This document shows positions 47,162 to 58,790 of a DNA stretch of 64,000 bases, one piece after another; position 1 is the first letter of the stretch; each line of letters starts with the position of its first letter. A program made the position numbers and the translations under genes. The stretch lies in assembly GCF_002149015.1 (NCBI RefSeq), contig NZ_NGFO01000009.1, forward strand, positions 50-64,049, given 5' to 3'. Source of the stretch: Gordonia lacunae (lineage in GTDB: Bacteria; Actinomycetota; Actinomycetes; Mycobacteriales; Mycobacteriaceae). The notes beneath the pieces are model-generated. The model had not been told where the DNA came from and did not search any database. It was given only the letters and a program-made list of their open reading frames with translations.

Positions 47162-48498
47162 CCAAGCAGGTGCATCTCGCCGCGCACTTCCCCGGGGTCA
47201 ACAACACCACGGTGTGGAGCGATCCGGCGTCGGGCAGCCAGATCGAGTTCGACTCGTTCGTCCATCTCGCACAGACCGCCGAACGCGGGAAGTTCGACTT
47301 CTTCTTCCTCGCCGAAGGACTGCGGCTCCGCGAGCAGAACGGGCTGATCTACGACCTCGACGTGGTCGGACGACCGGACACGTTCACGGTTCTGTCCGCC
47401 CTGGCCGCGGTGACCACCCACCTCGGCCTGACCGGCACGATCAACTCGACCTTCAACGAACCCGTCGACGTCGCACGGCAGTTCGCCACCCTCGACCATC
47501 TGTCCGCCGGACGCGCGGCCTGGAATGTGGTGACGTCGTGGGACGAGTTCACCGGCGAGAACTTCCGTCGCGGCGGCTACCTGCCCGAGGACCAGCGGTA
47601 CGCACGCGCCCAGGAATTCCTCACCGCCGCAGCGACGCTCTGGGACTCATGGCGCGACGATGACGTCGTCGCCGATGCCGACAGCGGCCGGTTCCTCGCG
47701 CGCCACGAGGCGGGTGAATTCGACTTCACGAGTTCGCAGTTCGACATCCGCGGGCACTTCCCCACCCCTCGTCCCCCACAGGGGCGGCCGGTCATCTTCC
47801 AGGCCGGGGACTCCGATGAGGGCCGGGAGTTCGCGGCCGCGACCGCCGACGCCATCTTCTCCCGGCACGCCACCTACGACGCCGGCCGAGCGTTCTACAC
47901 CGACGTCAAACGACGACTCGCCACCTACGGCCGGCGACCCGAGCACCTCCTGGTACTACCCGCCGCCACCTTCGTCGTCGGTGACACCGACGCGCAGGCC
48001 GCCGAACTCGCTCACGAGGTGCGCCTGCAACAGGTCAGCGGGCAGACGGCGATCAAGTTCCTGGAGCAGTTGTGGAACCGCGACCTCACCGACCACGACC
48101 CGGACGGTCCGCTGCCGCAGGTGGATCCGGTCCCGGGCGAGAACACGGTCGCGAAGGGACGCGCGAGCGTGCGCATGCACCGCGACCCGGTCGCCGTCGC
48201 CCGCGAGTGGCGCGACCTGGCCGTGGCGAAGAACCTGACCACGCGCGAACTGATCATCGAGGTCACCGGCCGCCAGTCGTTCGTCGGATCGCCGCAGACG
48301 ATCGCGCACACGATCAACGACTTCGTGCAGGCCGACGTCGCCGACGGGTTCATCCTGGTACCCCACATCGTGCCCGGCGGGCTCGACCGGTTCGTCGACG
48401 AGGTGGTGCCGGTCCTGCAGGAACTGGGCGTGTATCGCACCGACTACGAGGGCACCACGCTGCGGGACAATCTGGGGCTGGCGCGTCCGGAGGGATGA
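47158..48498 (+). CDS. LLM flavin-dependent monooxygenase, NtaA/SnaA/DszA (DmoA) type
   Basis: 446 residues, the usual length of nitrilotriacetate/DszA-type oxygenases. Motifs: FDFFFLAEGLRLRE, GLTGTINSTFNEPVDVARQF, AAWNVVTSWDEFTGENF and RPVIFQAGDSDEGREFAA. It needs FMNH2 from a separate reductase. It is translationally coupled to the preceding LLM gene and may act on a related substrate. A tRNA gene lies downstream on the other strand. Confidence 0.88.
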   Translation: MTKQVHLAAHFPGVNNTTVWSDPASGSQIEFDSFVHLAQTAERGKFDFFFLAEGLRLREQNGLIYDLDVVGRPDTFTVLSALAAVTTHLGLTGTINSTFNEPVDVARQFATLDHLSAGRAAWNVVTSWDEFTGENFRRGGYLPEDQRYARAQEFLTAAATLWDSWRDDDVVADADSGRFLARHEAGEFDFTSSQFDIRGHFPTPRPPQGRPVIFQAGDSDEGREFAAATADAIFSRHATYDAGRAFYTDVKRRLATYGRRPEHLLVLPAATFVVGDTDAQAAELAHEVRLQQVSGQTAIKFLEQLWNRDLTDHDPDGPLPQVDPVPGENTVAKGRASVRMHRDPVAVAREWRDLAVAKNLTTRELIIEVTGRQSFVGSPQTIAHTINDFVQADVADGFILVPHIVPGGLDRFVDEVVPVLQELGVYRTDYEGTTLRDNLGLARPEG

Positions 48499-48563
48499 CC
48501 GTCGCCGGCGACAGGCGCTCGTCGTGGAGCATTCCGGGCCGCGACCGCGGCCCGACTCATGAG

Positions 48564-48635
48564 CTCCGCCACCAGGACTCGAACCTAGAATGCCTGAACC
48601 AAAATCAGGAGTGTTGCCGATTACACCATGGCGGA
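48564..48635 (-). tRNA. tRNA-Gln (TTG anticodon)
   Basis: 72 nt cloverleaf on the minus strand. The acceptor stem TCCGCCA pairs with TGGCGGA, followed by discriminator G. D-arm GGTGTAATCGGC, anticodon stem CCTGA/TCAGG with loop TTTTGGT (anticodon TTG), and T-arm with GGTTCGAGTCC. CCA is not encoded. It stands alone between the LLM operon and the fabG-like gene. Confidence 0.95.
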
Positions 48636-48749
48636 TCACTGCGCTGACGATTGTGCCACAGGACCACGGCACCCACGTCGGCGCGACCTCGTTTCGACGA
48701 CGCGACTCCGGATCGGGATCGCGTCGCCGAAAACGGGGTCCGGGACCGA

Positions 48750-49505
48750 TCAGTCCTTCGGGCCGCCGGCCACATAGACGACCTGCCCGGACACGAAGCC
48801 GGCACCTTCGCTGATGAAGAAGGACGCGGTGTGGGCGATGTCCTCGGGCACGCCGACGCGGTTGACCGGGATCTGGCCCGCCGCGGCGCGCTTGAAGTCC
48901 TCGAAGGGCACGCCGACGCGCTCGGCGGTGGCGGCGGTCATCTCGGTCTCGATGAACCCGGGCGCGATGGCGTTGGCGGTCACGCCGAACCGGCCGAGTT
49001 CGATGGCGAGGGTCTTGGTGAATCCCTGCATGCCCGCCTTGGCCGCCGAGTAGTTGACCTGACCGCGGTTGCCGAGCGCGGACGTGCTCGACAGGTTGAC
49101 GATGCGTCCCCACTCGGCCTCGACCATGTACTTCTGCACGGCCTTGGTGACGTTGAACGCACCACGCAGGTGCACGGCCATCACGGCGTCCCAATCGTCG
49201 ACGGTCATCTTGAACAGCAGGTTGTCACGCGTGATGCCTGCGTTGTTGACGACCACTGTCGGCTTGCCGAGCTCGGCGACGACCTTGTCCACCGCAGCGT
49301 TCACCGAGGCCTCGTCGGCCACGTCGGCGCCCACCGCGACGGCCTTGCCGCCGGCGTCGGTGATGGCCTTGACCGTATCGGCGCAGGCGTCGGCGTCGAG
49401 GTCGAGGACGGCCACCGCCAGTCCGTCGTCGGCCAGACGCTTGGCCACGGCCGCGCCGATCCCCCGTGCGGCCCCGGTGACGATCGCCGTCTTCTGCGTG
49501 CTCAT
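48750..49505 (-). CDS. fabG: Short-chain dehydrogenase, 3-oxoacyl-ACP reductase-like
   Basis: 251 residues. Rossmann motif AIVTGAARGIGAAVAKRL, NNAG motif VVVNNAGITRDNLLFKM, catalytic Ser and YxxxK in NLSSTSALGNRGQVNYSAAK, and the FabG-like ending DIAHTASFFISEGAGFVSG. It reduces 3-oxoacyl-ACP or a similar ketone with NADPH. No fatty-acid genes are adjacent, so a specialised role is possible. ATG 49505 has aggtag upstream. The 291-nt gap to glmU (49506-49796) contains a TAGGAT that could be a -10 for glmU. Confidence 0.85.
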   Translation of the reverse strand: MSTQKTAIVTGAARGIGAAVAKRLADDGLAVAVLDLDADACADTVKAITDAGGKAVAVGADVADEASVNAAVDKVVAELGKPTVVVNNAGITRDNLLFKMTVDDWDAVMAVHLRGAFNVTKAVQKYMVEAEWGRIVNLSSTSALGNRGQVNYSAAKAGMQGFTKTLAIELGRFGVTANAIAPGFIETEMTAATAERVGVPFEDFKRAAAGQIPVNRVGVPEDIAHTASFFISEGAGFVSGQVVYVAGGPKD

Positions 49506-49796
49506 TCACTACCTCCGTGTGGTCGTTTCACGAACCGGACATCTCCGGCGCATGGTTCTCGCTGCCGCACCCACCCTGATCCGTCCGTGACAATCCACTG
49601 GGACATCGTCAGGATCTACCGATTGATCGCTCGGCGTTCGCGGTCCCTATGTGTTCTATCAGGCCCGGTCGGGAGGATCCGGCACAAACAGCGCGCTGCA
49701 TTTCTGCCATGGGGCACCGATGCGTAGGATCGCACCCGACGTGCGACCGCGGGCCGGGTCAGCGACCCCCGCCGGCGCCGTCGAGGAGACATGATC

Positions 49797-51293
49797 GTGG
49801 CAGTCACCGATCAGGAAGAGGGTGGGCATTCGATGACGGGAACGTCGCCATCCGTGGCCGTGATCGTCCTGGCCGCGGGCGCCGGTACCCGCATGAAGTC
49901 CAAGACCCCGAAGATCCTCCACACCATCGGCGGACGGTCACTCGTCGGCCACGCGTTGCACGGCGCGGCGGGCATCGGGCCCGAACACCTGGTCGCGGTC
50001 GTCAGCCACGAGCGCGAACGGGTCACGACGGCCATCGGCGAGGTCGCCGCACTCCTGGGTGTCGAGGTCGGCATCGCCGAGCAGGACTCGCCCCGCGGGA
50101 CCGGCGACGCCGCCCGGGTCGGACTCAGCGCGCTCCCCGGCGACTTCGACGGCACCGTCATCGTCACCGCCGCCGACGTGCCCCTGCTCGACGCCGACAC
50201 CCTGCGCGCCCTCGTGGACACCCACCTCGCCGACGGCGGGGCGGCCGTGACGCTGACGAGCTTCGTCGCCGACGATCCGACCGGATACGGGCGCATCATC
50301 CGCGACGGGGACGCCGTCGCGGCGATCGTCGAACACAAGGACGCGACCCCCGAGCAGCGCGCGATCACCGAGGTGAACGCCGGCGTGTACGCCTTCGACG
50401 CCGCCGCACTGCGCGTCGGTCTGTCGAAGTTGTCGACGGACAACGTGCAGGGCGAGTACTACCTCACCGACATCGTCGAGATCGCCCGCGGCGAGGGCCG
50501 CGCGGTCCGTGGCCACACGGTCGCCGATCCGGTACTCGTGGCCGGCTGCAACGACCGCGCTCAGCTCTCCGCGCTCGGCGCCGAACTGAACCGGCGCATC
50601 ATCCGTCGCCATCAGCTCGACGGGGTGACCGTCGTCGACCCGGCCACCACGTGGATCGACATCGACGTCACCATCGAGCCCGACGCGCAGATCCGGCCGG
50701 GCACACAGTTGCACGGCCGCACCCATATCTCCACCGACACCGTGATCGGACCCGACACCACCCTCACCGATGTCACCGTCGGCGCGGGTGCGCAGGTGAT
50801 CCGGACGCACGGAAGCGACGCGGTCATCGGCGCCGACGCCACCGTCGGTCCGTTCGCCTACCTCCGACCCGGGACGGCGCTCGGGGTCGCGGGCAAGATC
50901 GGCACCTTCGTCGAGACCAAGAACGCGACCATCGGCGAGGGGTCGAAGATCCCGCACCTCACCTATGTCGGCGACGCCACCATCGGCAAGCACTCCAACG
51001 TCGGCGCGTCGAGCGTCTTCGTCAACTACGACGGTGTCGCCAAGCACCGCACGGTGATCGGCGACCACTGCCGCACGGGCTCGGACAACATGTTCGTCGC
51101 CCCGGTCACCGTCGGCGACGGGGCGTACACCGGCGCCGGAACCGTCGTGCGGCAAGATGTACCGCCGGGGGCCCTCGCGGTCTCGGCGGGAGAACAACGC
51201 GTCATCGAGGACTGGGTCGTGCGCAAGCGCCCCGACACCGCGGCGGCGCGCGCGGCCCTCGACGCTCGCGAGAACGACTCCGGGACGGCCTGA
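49797..51293 (+). CDS. glmU: Bifunctional GlcNAc-1-P uridyltransferase / GlcN-1-P acetyltransferase
   Basis: 498 residues. The N-terminal pyrophosphorylase has [19 protein letters not shown]; the C-terminal left-handed beta-helix acetyltransferase shows hexapeptide repeats, e.g. [19 protein letters not shown] and [18 protein letters not shown]. It makes UDP-GlcNAc for peptidoglycan and arabinogalactan linker. Three starts are stacked: ATG 49791 (only 2 nt from GGAG), GTG 49797 (8 nt from GGAG, preferred) and ATG 49833. It is 57 nt upstream of prs, the conserved pair. Confidence 0.95.
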   Translation: MAVTDQEEGGHSMTGTSPSVAVIVLAAGAGTRMKSKTPKILHTIGGRSLVGHALHGAAGIGPEHLVAVVSHERERVTTAIGEVAALLGVEVGIAEQDSPRGTGDAARVGLSALPGDFDGTVIVTAADVPLLDADTLRALVDTHLADGGAAVTLTSFVADDPTGYGRIIRDGDAVAAIVEHKDATPEQRAITEVNAGVYAFDAAALRVGLSKLSTDNVQGEYYLTDIVEIARGEGRAVRGHTVADPVLVAGCNDRAQLSALGAELNRRIIRRHQLDGVTVVDPATTWIDIDVTIEPDAQIRPGTQLHGRTHISTDTVIGPDTTLTDVTVGAGAQVIRTHGSDAVIGADATVGPFAYLRPGTALGVAGKIGTFVETKNATIGEGSKIPHLTYVGDATIGKHSNVGASSVFVNYDGVAKHRTVIGDHCRTGSDNMFVAPVTVGDGAYTGAGTVVRQDVPPGALAVSAGEQRVIEDWVVRKRPDTAAARAALDARENDSGTA

Positions 51294-51350
51294 CACCCCG
51301 ACCCGCGCTCGACCCTGCAGATCCGAAACGACACGAACAGAAGAGTTTTC

Positions 51351-52328
51351 ATGACCTGGACCACTGACAACCAGAAGAACCTGATGCTGTTCTCTGGTCG
51401 TGCCCATCCCGAACTCGCCGAAGCAGTCGCCGATGAACTGGGCATCAAGGTCACGCCGCAGACCGCGCGCGACTTCGCCAACGGCGAGCTGTTCGTCCGC
51501 TTCGAGGAGTCGGTCCGCGGATCGGACGCCTTCGTCCTGCAGAGCTGCCCGTACCCGCTGAACCAGTGGGTCATGGAGGCGCTCATCATGATCGACGCCC
51601 TCAAGCGCGGCTCGGCGAAGCGCATCAGCGTGATCCTGCCGTTCTATCCCTATGCCCGCCAGGACAAGAAGCATCGCGGACGCGAGCCCATCTCGGCCCG
51701 CCTCATCGCCGATCTGCTCAAGACCGCGGGCGCCGACCGGATCATCACCGTCGACCTGCACACCGACCAGATCCAGGGCTTCTTCGACGGACCCGTCGAC
51801 CACATGCACGCACTCGGCCAGCTCGCCGAGTACATCCGCGACAACTACGGAACCGACAACATCGCCGTGGTCTCCCCGGACTCCGGTCGCGTGCGTGTCG
51901 CGGAGAAGTGGGCCGACACGCTCGGTGGCGCGCCCCTGGCGTTCATCCACAAGACGCGTGATCCGCTCGTGCCCAACCAGGTCAAGTCCAATCGCGTGGT
52001 GGGCGAGGTGGAAGGGCGCACCTGCATCCTGATCGACGACATGATCGACACCGGCGGCACCATCGCCGGCGCCGTGCGGGTCCTCAAGGACGCCGGTGCG
52101 GGCGACGTCATCATCGCCACCACCCACGGCGTGTTCTCCGACCCCGCGGCCGAGCGTCTCGCGAGCTGCGGCGCCAAGGAGGTCATCGCCACCGACACCC
52201 TGCCGATCCCGCCCGAGAAGCGCTTCGAGAACCTCACCGTCCTCTCCATCGCCCCACTACTCGCGCAGACGATCCGTGAGGTCTTCGAGAACGGTTCTGT
52301 CACAAGCCTGTTCGACGGTATTGCCTGA
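51351..52328 (+). CDS. prs: Ribose-phosphate pyrophosphokinase (PRPP synthetase)
   Basis: 325 residues. Motifs: MLFSGRAHPELAEAVADEL start, flexible-loop FYPYARQDKKHRGREPIS, metal-binding VDLHTDQIQGFF and PRPP motif ILIDDMIDTGGTIAGAV. It transfers pyrophosphate from ATP to ribose-5-phosphate, giving PRPP for nucleotides, His, Trp and arabinan donors. It forms the usual glmU-prs pair. A long hairpin repeat follows its stop. Confidence 0.97.
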   Translation: MTWTTDNQKNLMLFSGRAHPELAEAVADELGIKVTPQTARDFANGELFVRFEESVRGSDAFVLQSCPYPLNQWVMEALIMIDALKRGSAKRISVILPFYPYARQDKKHRGREPISARLIADLLKTAGADRIITVDLHTDQIQGFFDGPVDHMHALGQLAEYIRDNYGTDNIAVVSPDSGRVRVAEKWADTLGGAPLAFIHKTRDPLVPNQVKSNRVVGEVEGRTCILIDDMIDTGGTIAGAVRVLKDAGAGDVIIATTHGVFSDPAAERLASCGAKEVIATDTLPIPPEKRFENLTVLSIAPLLAQTIREVFENGSVTSLFDGIA

Positions 52329-52400
52329 CGGGTCCGGCTCCCCGGCGAGAAGCGTTCGCTGTACCGCCCTGGGACATTCAGCTCGCGACCAGGCCCTACC

Positions 52401-52502
52401 GCTCCCTGAGGTGCGAGGAGCGCTAGCGACGAGCCACGAAGGGCTCGGTGAGACGCCTTGCGAGACCCTTCGTGGCTCGCTTCGCTCGCACCTCACGGAG
52501 CA
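52401..52502. repeat. Long imperfect inverted repeat, probable bidirectional terminator
   Basis: The left arm (52401-52446, from GCTCCCTGAGGTGCGAG to GAGCCACGAAGGG) is matched by an inverse right arm (about 52463-52502, from CCCTTCGTGGCTCG to CCTCACGGAG) around a ~16-nt loop. The left arm carries a divergent block GAGCGCTAGCGAC. The element separates convergent prs and the AraC gene. A single arm with the same sequence recurs at 60773-60810. Confidence 0.85.
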
Positions 52503-52529
52503 GGGGCGGTCGCTCGAAGTCCTCGCGAC

Positions 52530-53567
52530 TCAGCCACCCGCCATCCGTTTCGTCTCCGACGGCGCCACACCGTACTTGCGGCGGTAGGCCGCGGCGAAGC
52601 GGCCGGTGTGCAGAACACCCCACCGCGTGGCGACATCGGTGATCGTCGAGGCGCCCCCGGCCAGCAGATCGTTGTGGATGCACTCGAGCCGGACGTCGAG
52701 CAGGTACTCCATCGGACTCATCCCGACACATTCGCGGAAACCCTGCTGCAGGCGCCGGGCGCTGACGCAGCCGATCTCGGCCAGCTCACCGACCGTCCAC
52801 GGATGCGCCGGATCGACGTGAATCGCGTCTATCACCCGCTTCACCGTGCGCGGCCGTGTGCCCGCGAGGGCGTCCTCGGACTCCGGTAGCGCGGCCAGCA
52901 CCAGAGCGGTGGTGAGCATGCCGCCGAGCTGTTCGGCCATTCTCTCGTTGCGCAGCAACACATTCTCCGACTGGGCCACCTGCTGGCGGGCCGACCGCAA
53001 CAGGCCCAGCCACTCCGCGCCCGCGCCCGAACGGAGATCGAGCTGGCGCGTGAGTGACCGCCCCGGCCGGCCCGCGATGCGGTCGATCTCACGCTGCAGA
53101 TAGTCCCGCTCCACCTTGAAGCCGATGATCTCGCACGACCGGCTCCAGTTGGTGATCCGTGTCGGCGTATCGGGCGGGTTCAGCGTGGCCTGGCCCGGCT
53201 CCGACACGATCTCCCGACCCTCCGTGATCGACGACAGACTTCCCGACAGCGGGATGTTGATCCCCCACGCGCCCGGGTGATCGGAGTCGATGGACACGTC
53301 GGCGCCGAAGCCGATACGCGCGAGCACCGTCGATCCGATCGCCGCGGACTCCAGCCGGTAGTGCGACGCATCATCTCGCGACAGGGGCCTCAGCTCGTGC
53401 GGGAAGTAGGCATCGGCGACGACCTCGTGGACTTCGTCCCAGTCGGCATTTCCCGAGCTCACCACCCGTCTTGCCGACGAGTCACGGCCCGGGACGGATG
53501 CCTGGCCATCCCCCGGAACAGGCGTCGATACAACCCTCACGACGTCCACCCTAGCTGTGACGGTCAT
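52530..53567 (-). CDS. AraC-family activator (PheR-like) of the phenol operon
   Basis: 345 residues. N-terminal cupin-like AraC-binding domain (GAWGINIPLSGSLSSITEG, FKVERDYLQREIDRIAG) and C-terminal double HTH (ELAEIGCVSARRLQQGFREC, DVATRWGVLHTGRFAAAYR). It is divergent from a flavin reductase/HpaB-type oxygenase/catA operon, the layout of PheR and phenol hydroxylase in Rhodococcus. ATG 53567 has gggaag 4 nt upstream. Its probable binding repeats are at 53607-53640. The effector is probably phenol or a related compound, which is inferred. Confidence 0.85.
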   Translation of the reverse strand: MTVTARVDVVRVVSTPVPGDGQASVPGRDSSARRVVSSGNADWDEVHEVVADAYFPHELRPLSRDDASHYRLESAAIGSTVLARIGFGADVSIDSDHPGAWGINIPLSGSLSSITEGREIVSEPGQATLNPPDTPTRITNWSRSCEIIGFKVERDYLQREIDRIAGRPGRSLTRQLDLRSGAGAEWLGLLRSARQQVAQSENVLLRNERMAEQLGGMLTTALVLAALPESEDALAGTRPRTVKRVIDAIHVDPAHPWTVGELAEIGCVSARRLQQGFRECVGMSPMEYLLDVRLECIHNDLLAGGASTITDVATRWGVLHTGRFAAAYRRKYGVAPSETKRMAGG

Positions 53568-53606
53568 CACTTCCCATCGCCATGGCGGCCTGCATTTCAT
53601 CCCCTG

Positions 53607-53666
53607 CGCAATACGGATCGCCGCTTCGCAATGCGGATCGACGATCTGTGACCGCGGTCATAGATT
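53607..53666 (+). promoter_or_regulatory. Direct repeats and -10 element for the phenol operon
   Basis: CGCAATACGGATCG (53607-53620) and CGCAATGCGGATCG (53627-53640) are direct repeats with one mismatch and a 20-bp period, the usual AraC/XylS-type arrangement. A palindrome TGACCGCGGTCA (53649-53660) is followed at once by TAGATT (53661-53666), a candidate -10. The repeats would thus end next to the -35 position, fitting activation. Confidence 0.65.
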
Positions 53667-53736
53667 CGCTGCCACAGCAACCACGCACCGCGTCCCAGAC
53701 CCACAACCGGTGCCGAGCATTGAGGAGCTGATCCCC

Positions 53737-54312
53737 ATGGACCAACGAGCGATGCGGAACATCTTCGGTCAATTCGCGAGCGGTGTCACGGTCATCACCT
53801 GCGCCAACGCCGACGGCGAGGCCCACGGCGCGACGGTGACCGCATTCACCGCGATCTCCCTGGAACCACGCCTGTGCCAGGTGACCCTGACCCGCAAGTC
53901 CAAGGCCTGCGGTTACCTGGATGACGCCCCGTTCGCGGTGAACATCCTGGCGTCCGACCAGCTCGACACCGCGATGCACTTCGCGGGCAAGCCGCAGAGC
54001 CCCGGCCCCGAATGGTCATCGCAGTGGCTCGTGCCAGCGCTGTCGGGTAACGCGGCGACGCTCATCTGCTCGCCGTGGGCGTCGTACGACGGCGGCGACC
54101 ACATCATCTACATCGGCGAGATCGTCGATGCCGTGGTGGACAGCTCCGCCGAGCCGCTCCTGTTCTACCGCAGCACCTTCCATGAGCTCGGCGATCGCTC
54201 CGGATCGGCCGCGTACTGCGGCAGCCTCGACGACCCGCACAGCCGGTGGTTCGACGCGAGTGCCCGCTTCACCCCGAGCTGCGTCCCGGTGCCCGTCGCG
54301 GCATCGGCCTGA
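53737..54312 (+). CDS. pheA2: Flavin reductase component of a two-component phenol hydroxylase
   Basis: 191 residues. Flavin_Reduct (HpaC/PheA2) fold: MRNIFGQFASGVTVITC, HGATVTAFTAISLEPRLCQVTL and CGYLDDAPFAVNIL. It supplies reduced FAD to the oxygenase encoded 74 nt downstream. ATG 53737 follows gaggag at 9 nt. Pairing with the HpaB-type gene and AraC regulator follows the Rhodococcus pheA layout; the symbol rests on that. Confidence 0.85.
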   Translation: MDQRAMRNIFGQFASGVTVITCANADGEAHGATVTAFTAISLEPRLCQVTLTRKSKACGYLDDAPFAVNILASDQLDTAMHFAGKPQSPGPEWSSQWLVPALSGNAATLICSPWASYDGGDHIIYIGEIVDAVVDSSAEPLLFYRSTFHELGDRSGSAAYCGSLDDPHSRWFDASARFTPSCVPVPVAASA

Positions 54313-54386
54313 GCCACCGGGGATCTCACCCCAGCCAGCCCTGACCATCTGAGAACGACCGTCCCACAACACGAATGAGGATCACC

Positions 54387-56919
<2,533 letters not shown>

Positions 56920-56927
56920 CGACGATC

Positions 56928-56975
56928 CCGGTGCCGCGGCCCCGGTCTGCATCCGGACCGGGGGCGCGGCACCGG
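56928..56975 (+). terminator. Strong hairpin terminator after catA
   Basis: Arms CCGGTGCCGCGGCCCCGGTC (56928-56947) and its near-perfect inverse (56955-56975, one mismatch) enclose a short loop, 8 nt after the catA stop. It closes the phenol/catechol operon. Confidence 0.8.
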
Positions 56976-57018
56976 ACGTTCGGGCACCGCTGCGGTCCGG
57001 CGGGGTACCGTGTGATCC

Positions 57019-57360
57019 GTGGACGCGACGATCTATCACAACCCGAAGTGTTCGACCTCGCGGAAGGCGCTGCAGGCACTCCGCGACGCCGGGATCGAGC
57101 CGACCGTCGTCAAGTATCTCGACGAGCCGTACAGCCGCGAGCAACTCGTCGAGCTGTTCGCCGACGCCGGGGTCACACCCACACAGGCGGTCCGCACACG
57201 CGAGGCCCTCTACAAGGAGCTCGATCTCGCCTCGGCCACCGACGATCAGATCCTCGACGCGATGGTCGAGCACCCGATCCTCGTCGAACGCCCGATCGTC
57301 GTGACCGCCAAGGGCGCTCGCATCCCGCGACCCATCGACAAACTCGACGAGATCCTCTGA
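57019..57360 (+). CDS. arsC: ArsC-family arsenate reductase (glutaredoxin type)
   Basis: 113 residues. The thioredoxin-like ArsC motif with catalytic Cys is IYHNPKCSTSRKALQAL at the N-terminus; the three-arginine pocket is partly visible in VRTREALYKELDL and LVERPIVVTAKGARIPRP. It may reduce arsenate with glutathione/mycothiol-type thiols, but many Spx/ArsC-like proteins have other roles and no ars operon is adjacent. GTG 57019 has a weak ribosome site. Confidence 0.85.
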   Translation: MDATIYHNPKCSTSRKALQALRDAGIEPTVVKYLDEPYSREQLVELFADAGVTPTQAVRTREALYKELDLASATDDQILDAMVEHPILVERPIVVTAKGARIPRPIDKLDEIL

Positions 57361-57376
57361 CCCGGCAGCGGCCGGG

Positions 57377-57838
57377 TCAGGCGGTCGCGGGCCGGGCCGA
57401 GACCGCCGGCGCGGGCAACGGCTTTTGCACCGAGGGCACGGCCAGGGCCACGACCCCGCGGACGAGCGCCTTCGTCATGTCGAAGTAGTCGAAGTAGTCG
57501 CGCCACACCGTGATCCGGCCCTCGCGCACCTCGAAGCGACCGCACACCCAGAACTGCAGGTGCAGCCGGCCGAATCGGAGTTCGTCGACCCGCTCGGTCA
57601 GCACCACACCGGAGTCGTCGGCGCTCACGTTGATCATCCGGTAGTTGAATCCCACCGAGTCCTTACGCGCCACCCCGCCCAGCACGCCGGCCACCTTCCG
57701 CTTCCCGCGGATCGTCGGCAGCGAGACGTTCGTGTAGGCGATGTCGTCGTCGATGGTCTTCAGTGCGGCGGGCACGTCGCCCCGCGCGAACTCGGTCAGC
57801 AGGGTCGTCACGATCTCGATCGGCGTCTGTGAGGTCAT
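57377..57838 (-). CDS. Limonene-1,2-epoxide hydrolase-family protein (EphG-like)
   Basis: 153 residues, SnoaL-like cone fold. Motifs: [56 protein letters not shown], with the Asp-Arg-Asp catalytic set of LEH enzymes (DE, R, D in these segments). Similar by eye to M. tuberculosis EphG (Rv2740), which hydrolyses epoxides, possibly of lipids or sterols. ATG 57838. Convergent with arsC, 16 nt apart. Confidence 0.82.
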   Translation of the reverse strand: MTSQTPIEIVTTLLTEFARGDVPAALKTIDDDIAYTNVSLPTIRGKRKVAGVLGGVARKDSVGFNYRMINVSADDSGVVLTERVDELRFGRLHLQFWVCGRFEVREGRITVWRDYFDYFDMTKALVRGVVALAVPSVQKPLPAPAVSARPATA

Positions 57839-57880
57839 GGCAGACCAGTATCCCCGAGCTCGGCGTCGGCAGCGGGGGAT

Positions 57881-57946
57881 GTGACATCCCGGCTGGTCAT
57901 CGGCTACTCTGGTCGCCGTTGTCTCGGCGAGGGTGACCCAGTCACC
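57881..57946 (+). promoter_or_regulatory. rplY promoter and 5'-UTR hairpin
   Basis: A GTGACA -35 (57881-57886), 18-bp spacer and TACTCT -10 (57905-57910) lie upstream of rplY, giving a ~160-nt leader. A small hairpin GGTGAC-CCA-GTCACC (57932-57946) sits in this leader. Ribosomal-protein leaders often carry autoregulatory structure; here that is only a possibility. Confidence 0.5.
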
Positions 57947-58075
57947 GTGATCGGCGCGGCCATCGCAGCAGTCGTCACGCCCTACGGGCGGATGGATGCC
58001 CGCGTCGGTCCTCGTGCCCGGTGTTGCTCGTCGCGACGCCGACCGAACACACCCACCGATCGCGAGGAGACCATC

Positions 58076-58717
58076 ATGGCCACCCAGACCAGCAAGCTGT
58101 CCGTCAGCACCCGCACCGAGAAGGGCAAGGGCGCAGCCCGTCGCGCACGTCGCGAGGGCAAGGTCCCCGCCGTCCTTTACGGCCACGGCACCGACCCCCA
58201 GCACCTGCACCTCCCGGCTCGCGAGTTCGCCGCGATCCTCCGTAACAGCGGCCTCAACGCCGTCATCGATCTCGACATCGAGGGCAGCAGCCAGCTCGCG
58301 CTGACCAAGCAGGTCGACGTCCACCCGATCCGCAACTACATCGAGCACGCCGACCTGCTGATCGTCCGCCGCGGCGAGAAGGTCACCGTCGAGATCGCGA
58401 TCATCGTCGAGGGCGATGCCGCGCCGGGCACCCTGGTCGTCCAGGACGCCAGCGTCGTCGAGGTCGAGGCCGACGCCCTGTCGATCCCCGAGCAGATCGT
58501 CGTCAGCGTGGAGGGCGCCGAGATCGGCCTGTCCGTACACGCGGCCGATCTGGACCTGCCGGAGGGCGTGACGCTCACCGCAGATCCGGAGACCCTCATC
58601 GTGTCGGTCACCGAGGCGCAGCTCGCCGCCACCGAGTCCGAGGCCGACGGCTCCGCCGACGCGGCGGGCGAGGGCGACGCCGAGGCCACCGCGGAAGCCA
58701 CCGAGGAGTCGGAGTAA
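58076..58717 (+). CDS. rplY: 50S ribosomal protein L25/general stress protein Ctc
   Basis: 213 residues, the long CTC form. N-terminal 5S-rRNA-binding L25 domain ([21 protein letters not shown] in parts; [15 protein letters not shown]) and C-terminal TL5 domain ([20 protein letters not shown]), with an acidic Ala/Glu tail. ATG 58076 follows gcgaggaga. Followed by pth, as in mycobacteria. Confidence 0.95.
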   Translation: MATQTSKLSVSTRTEKGKGAARRARREGKVPAVLYGHGTDPQHLHLPAREFAAILRNSGLNAVIDLDIEGSSQLALTKQVDVHPIRNYIEHADLLIVRRGEKVTVEIAIIVEGDAAPGTLVVQDASVVEVEADALSIPEQIVVSVEGAEIGLSVHAADLDLPEGVTLTADPETLIVSVTEAQLAATESEADGSADAAGEGDAEATAEATEESE

Positions 58718-58729
58718 TCCGACCCTCGG

Positions 58730-58745
58730 CCACTCGGTCGAGTGG
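58730..58745 (+). terminator. Small stem-loop between rplY and pth
   Basis: CCACTC-GGTC-GAGTGG forms a 6-bp stem with 4-nt loop 13 nt after the rplY stop. It is weak and may be an attenuator or processing site rather than a terminator, since pth follows closely. Confidence 0.35.
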
Positions 58746-58790
58746 TGGGGTTCCGCATGAGTGCGACTTCCCGGCAGTGAAGCTCCCACA

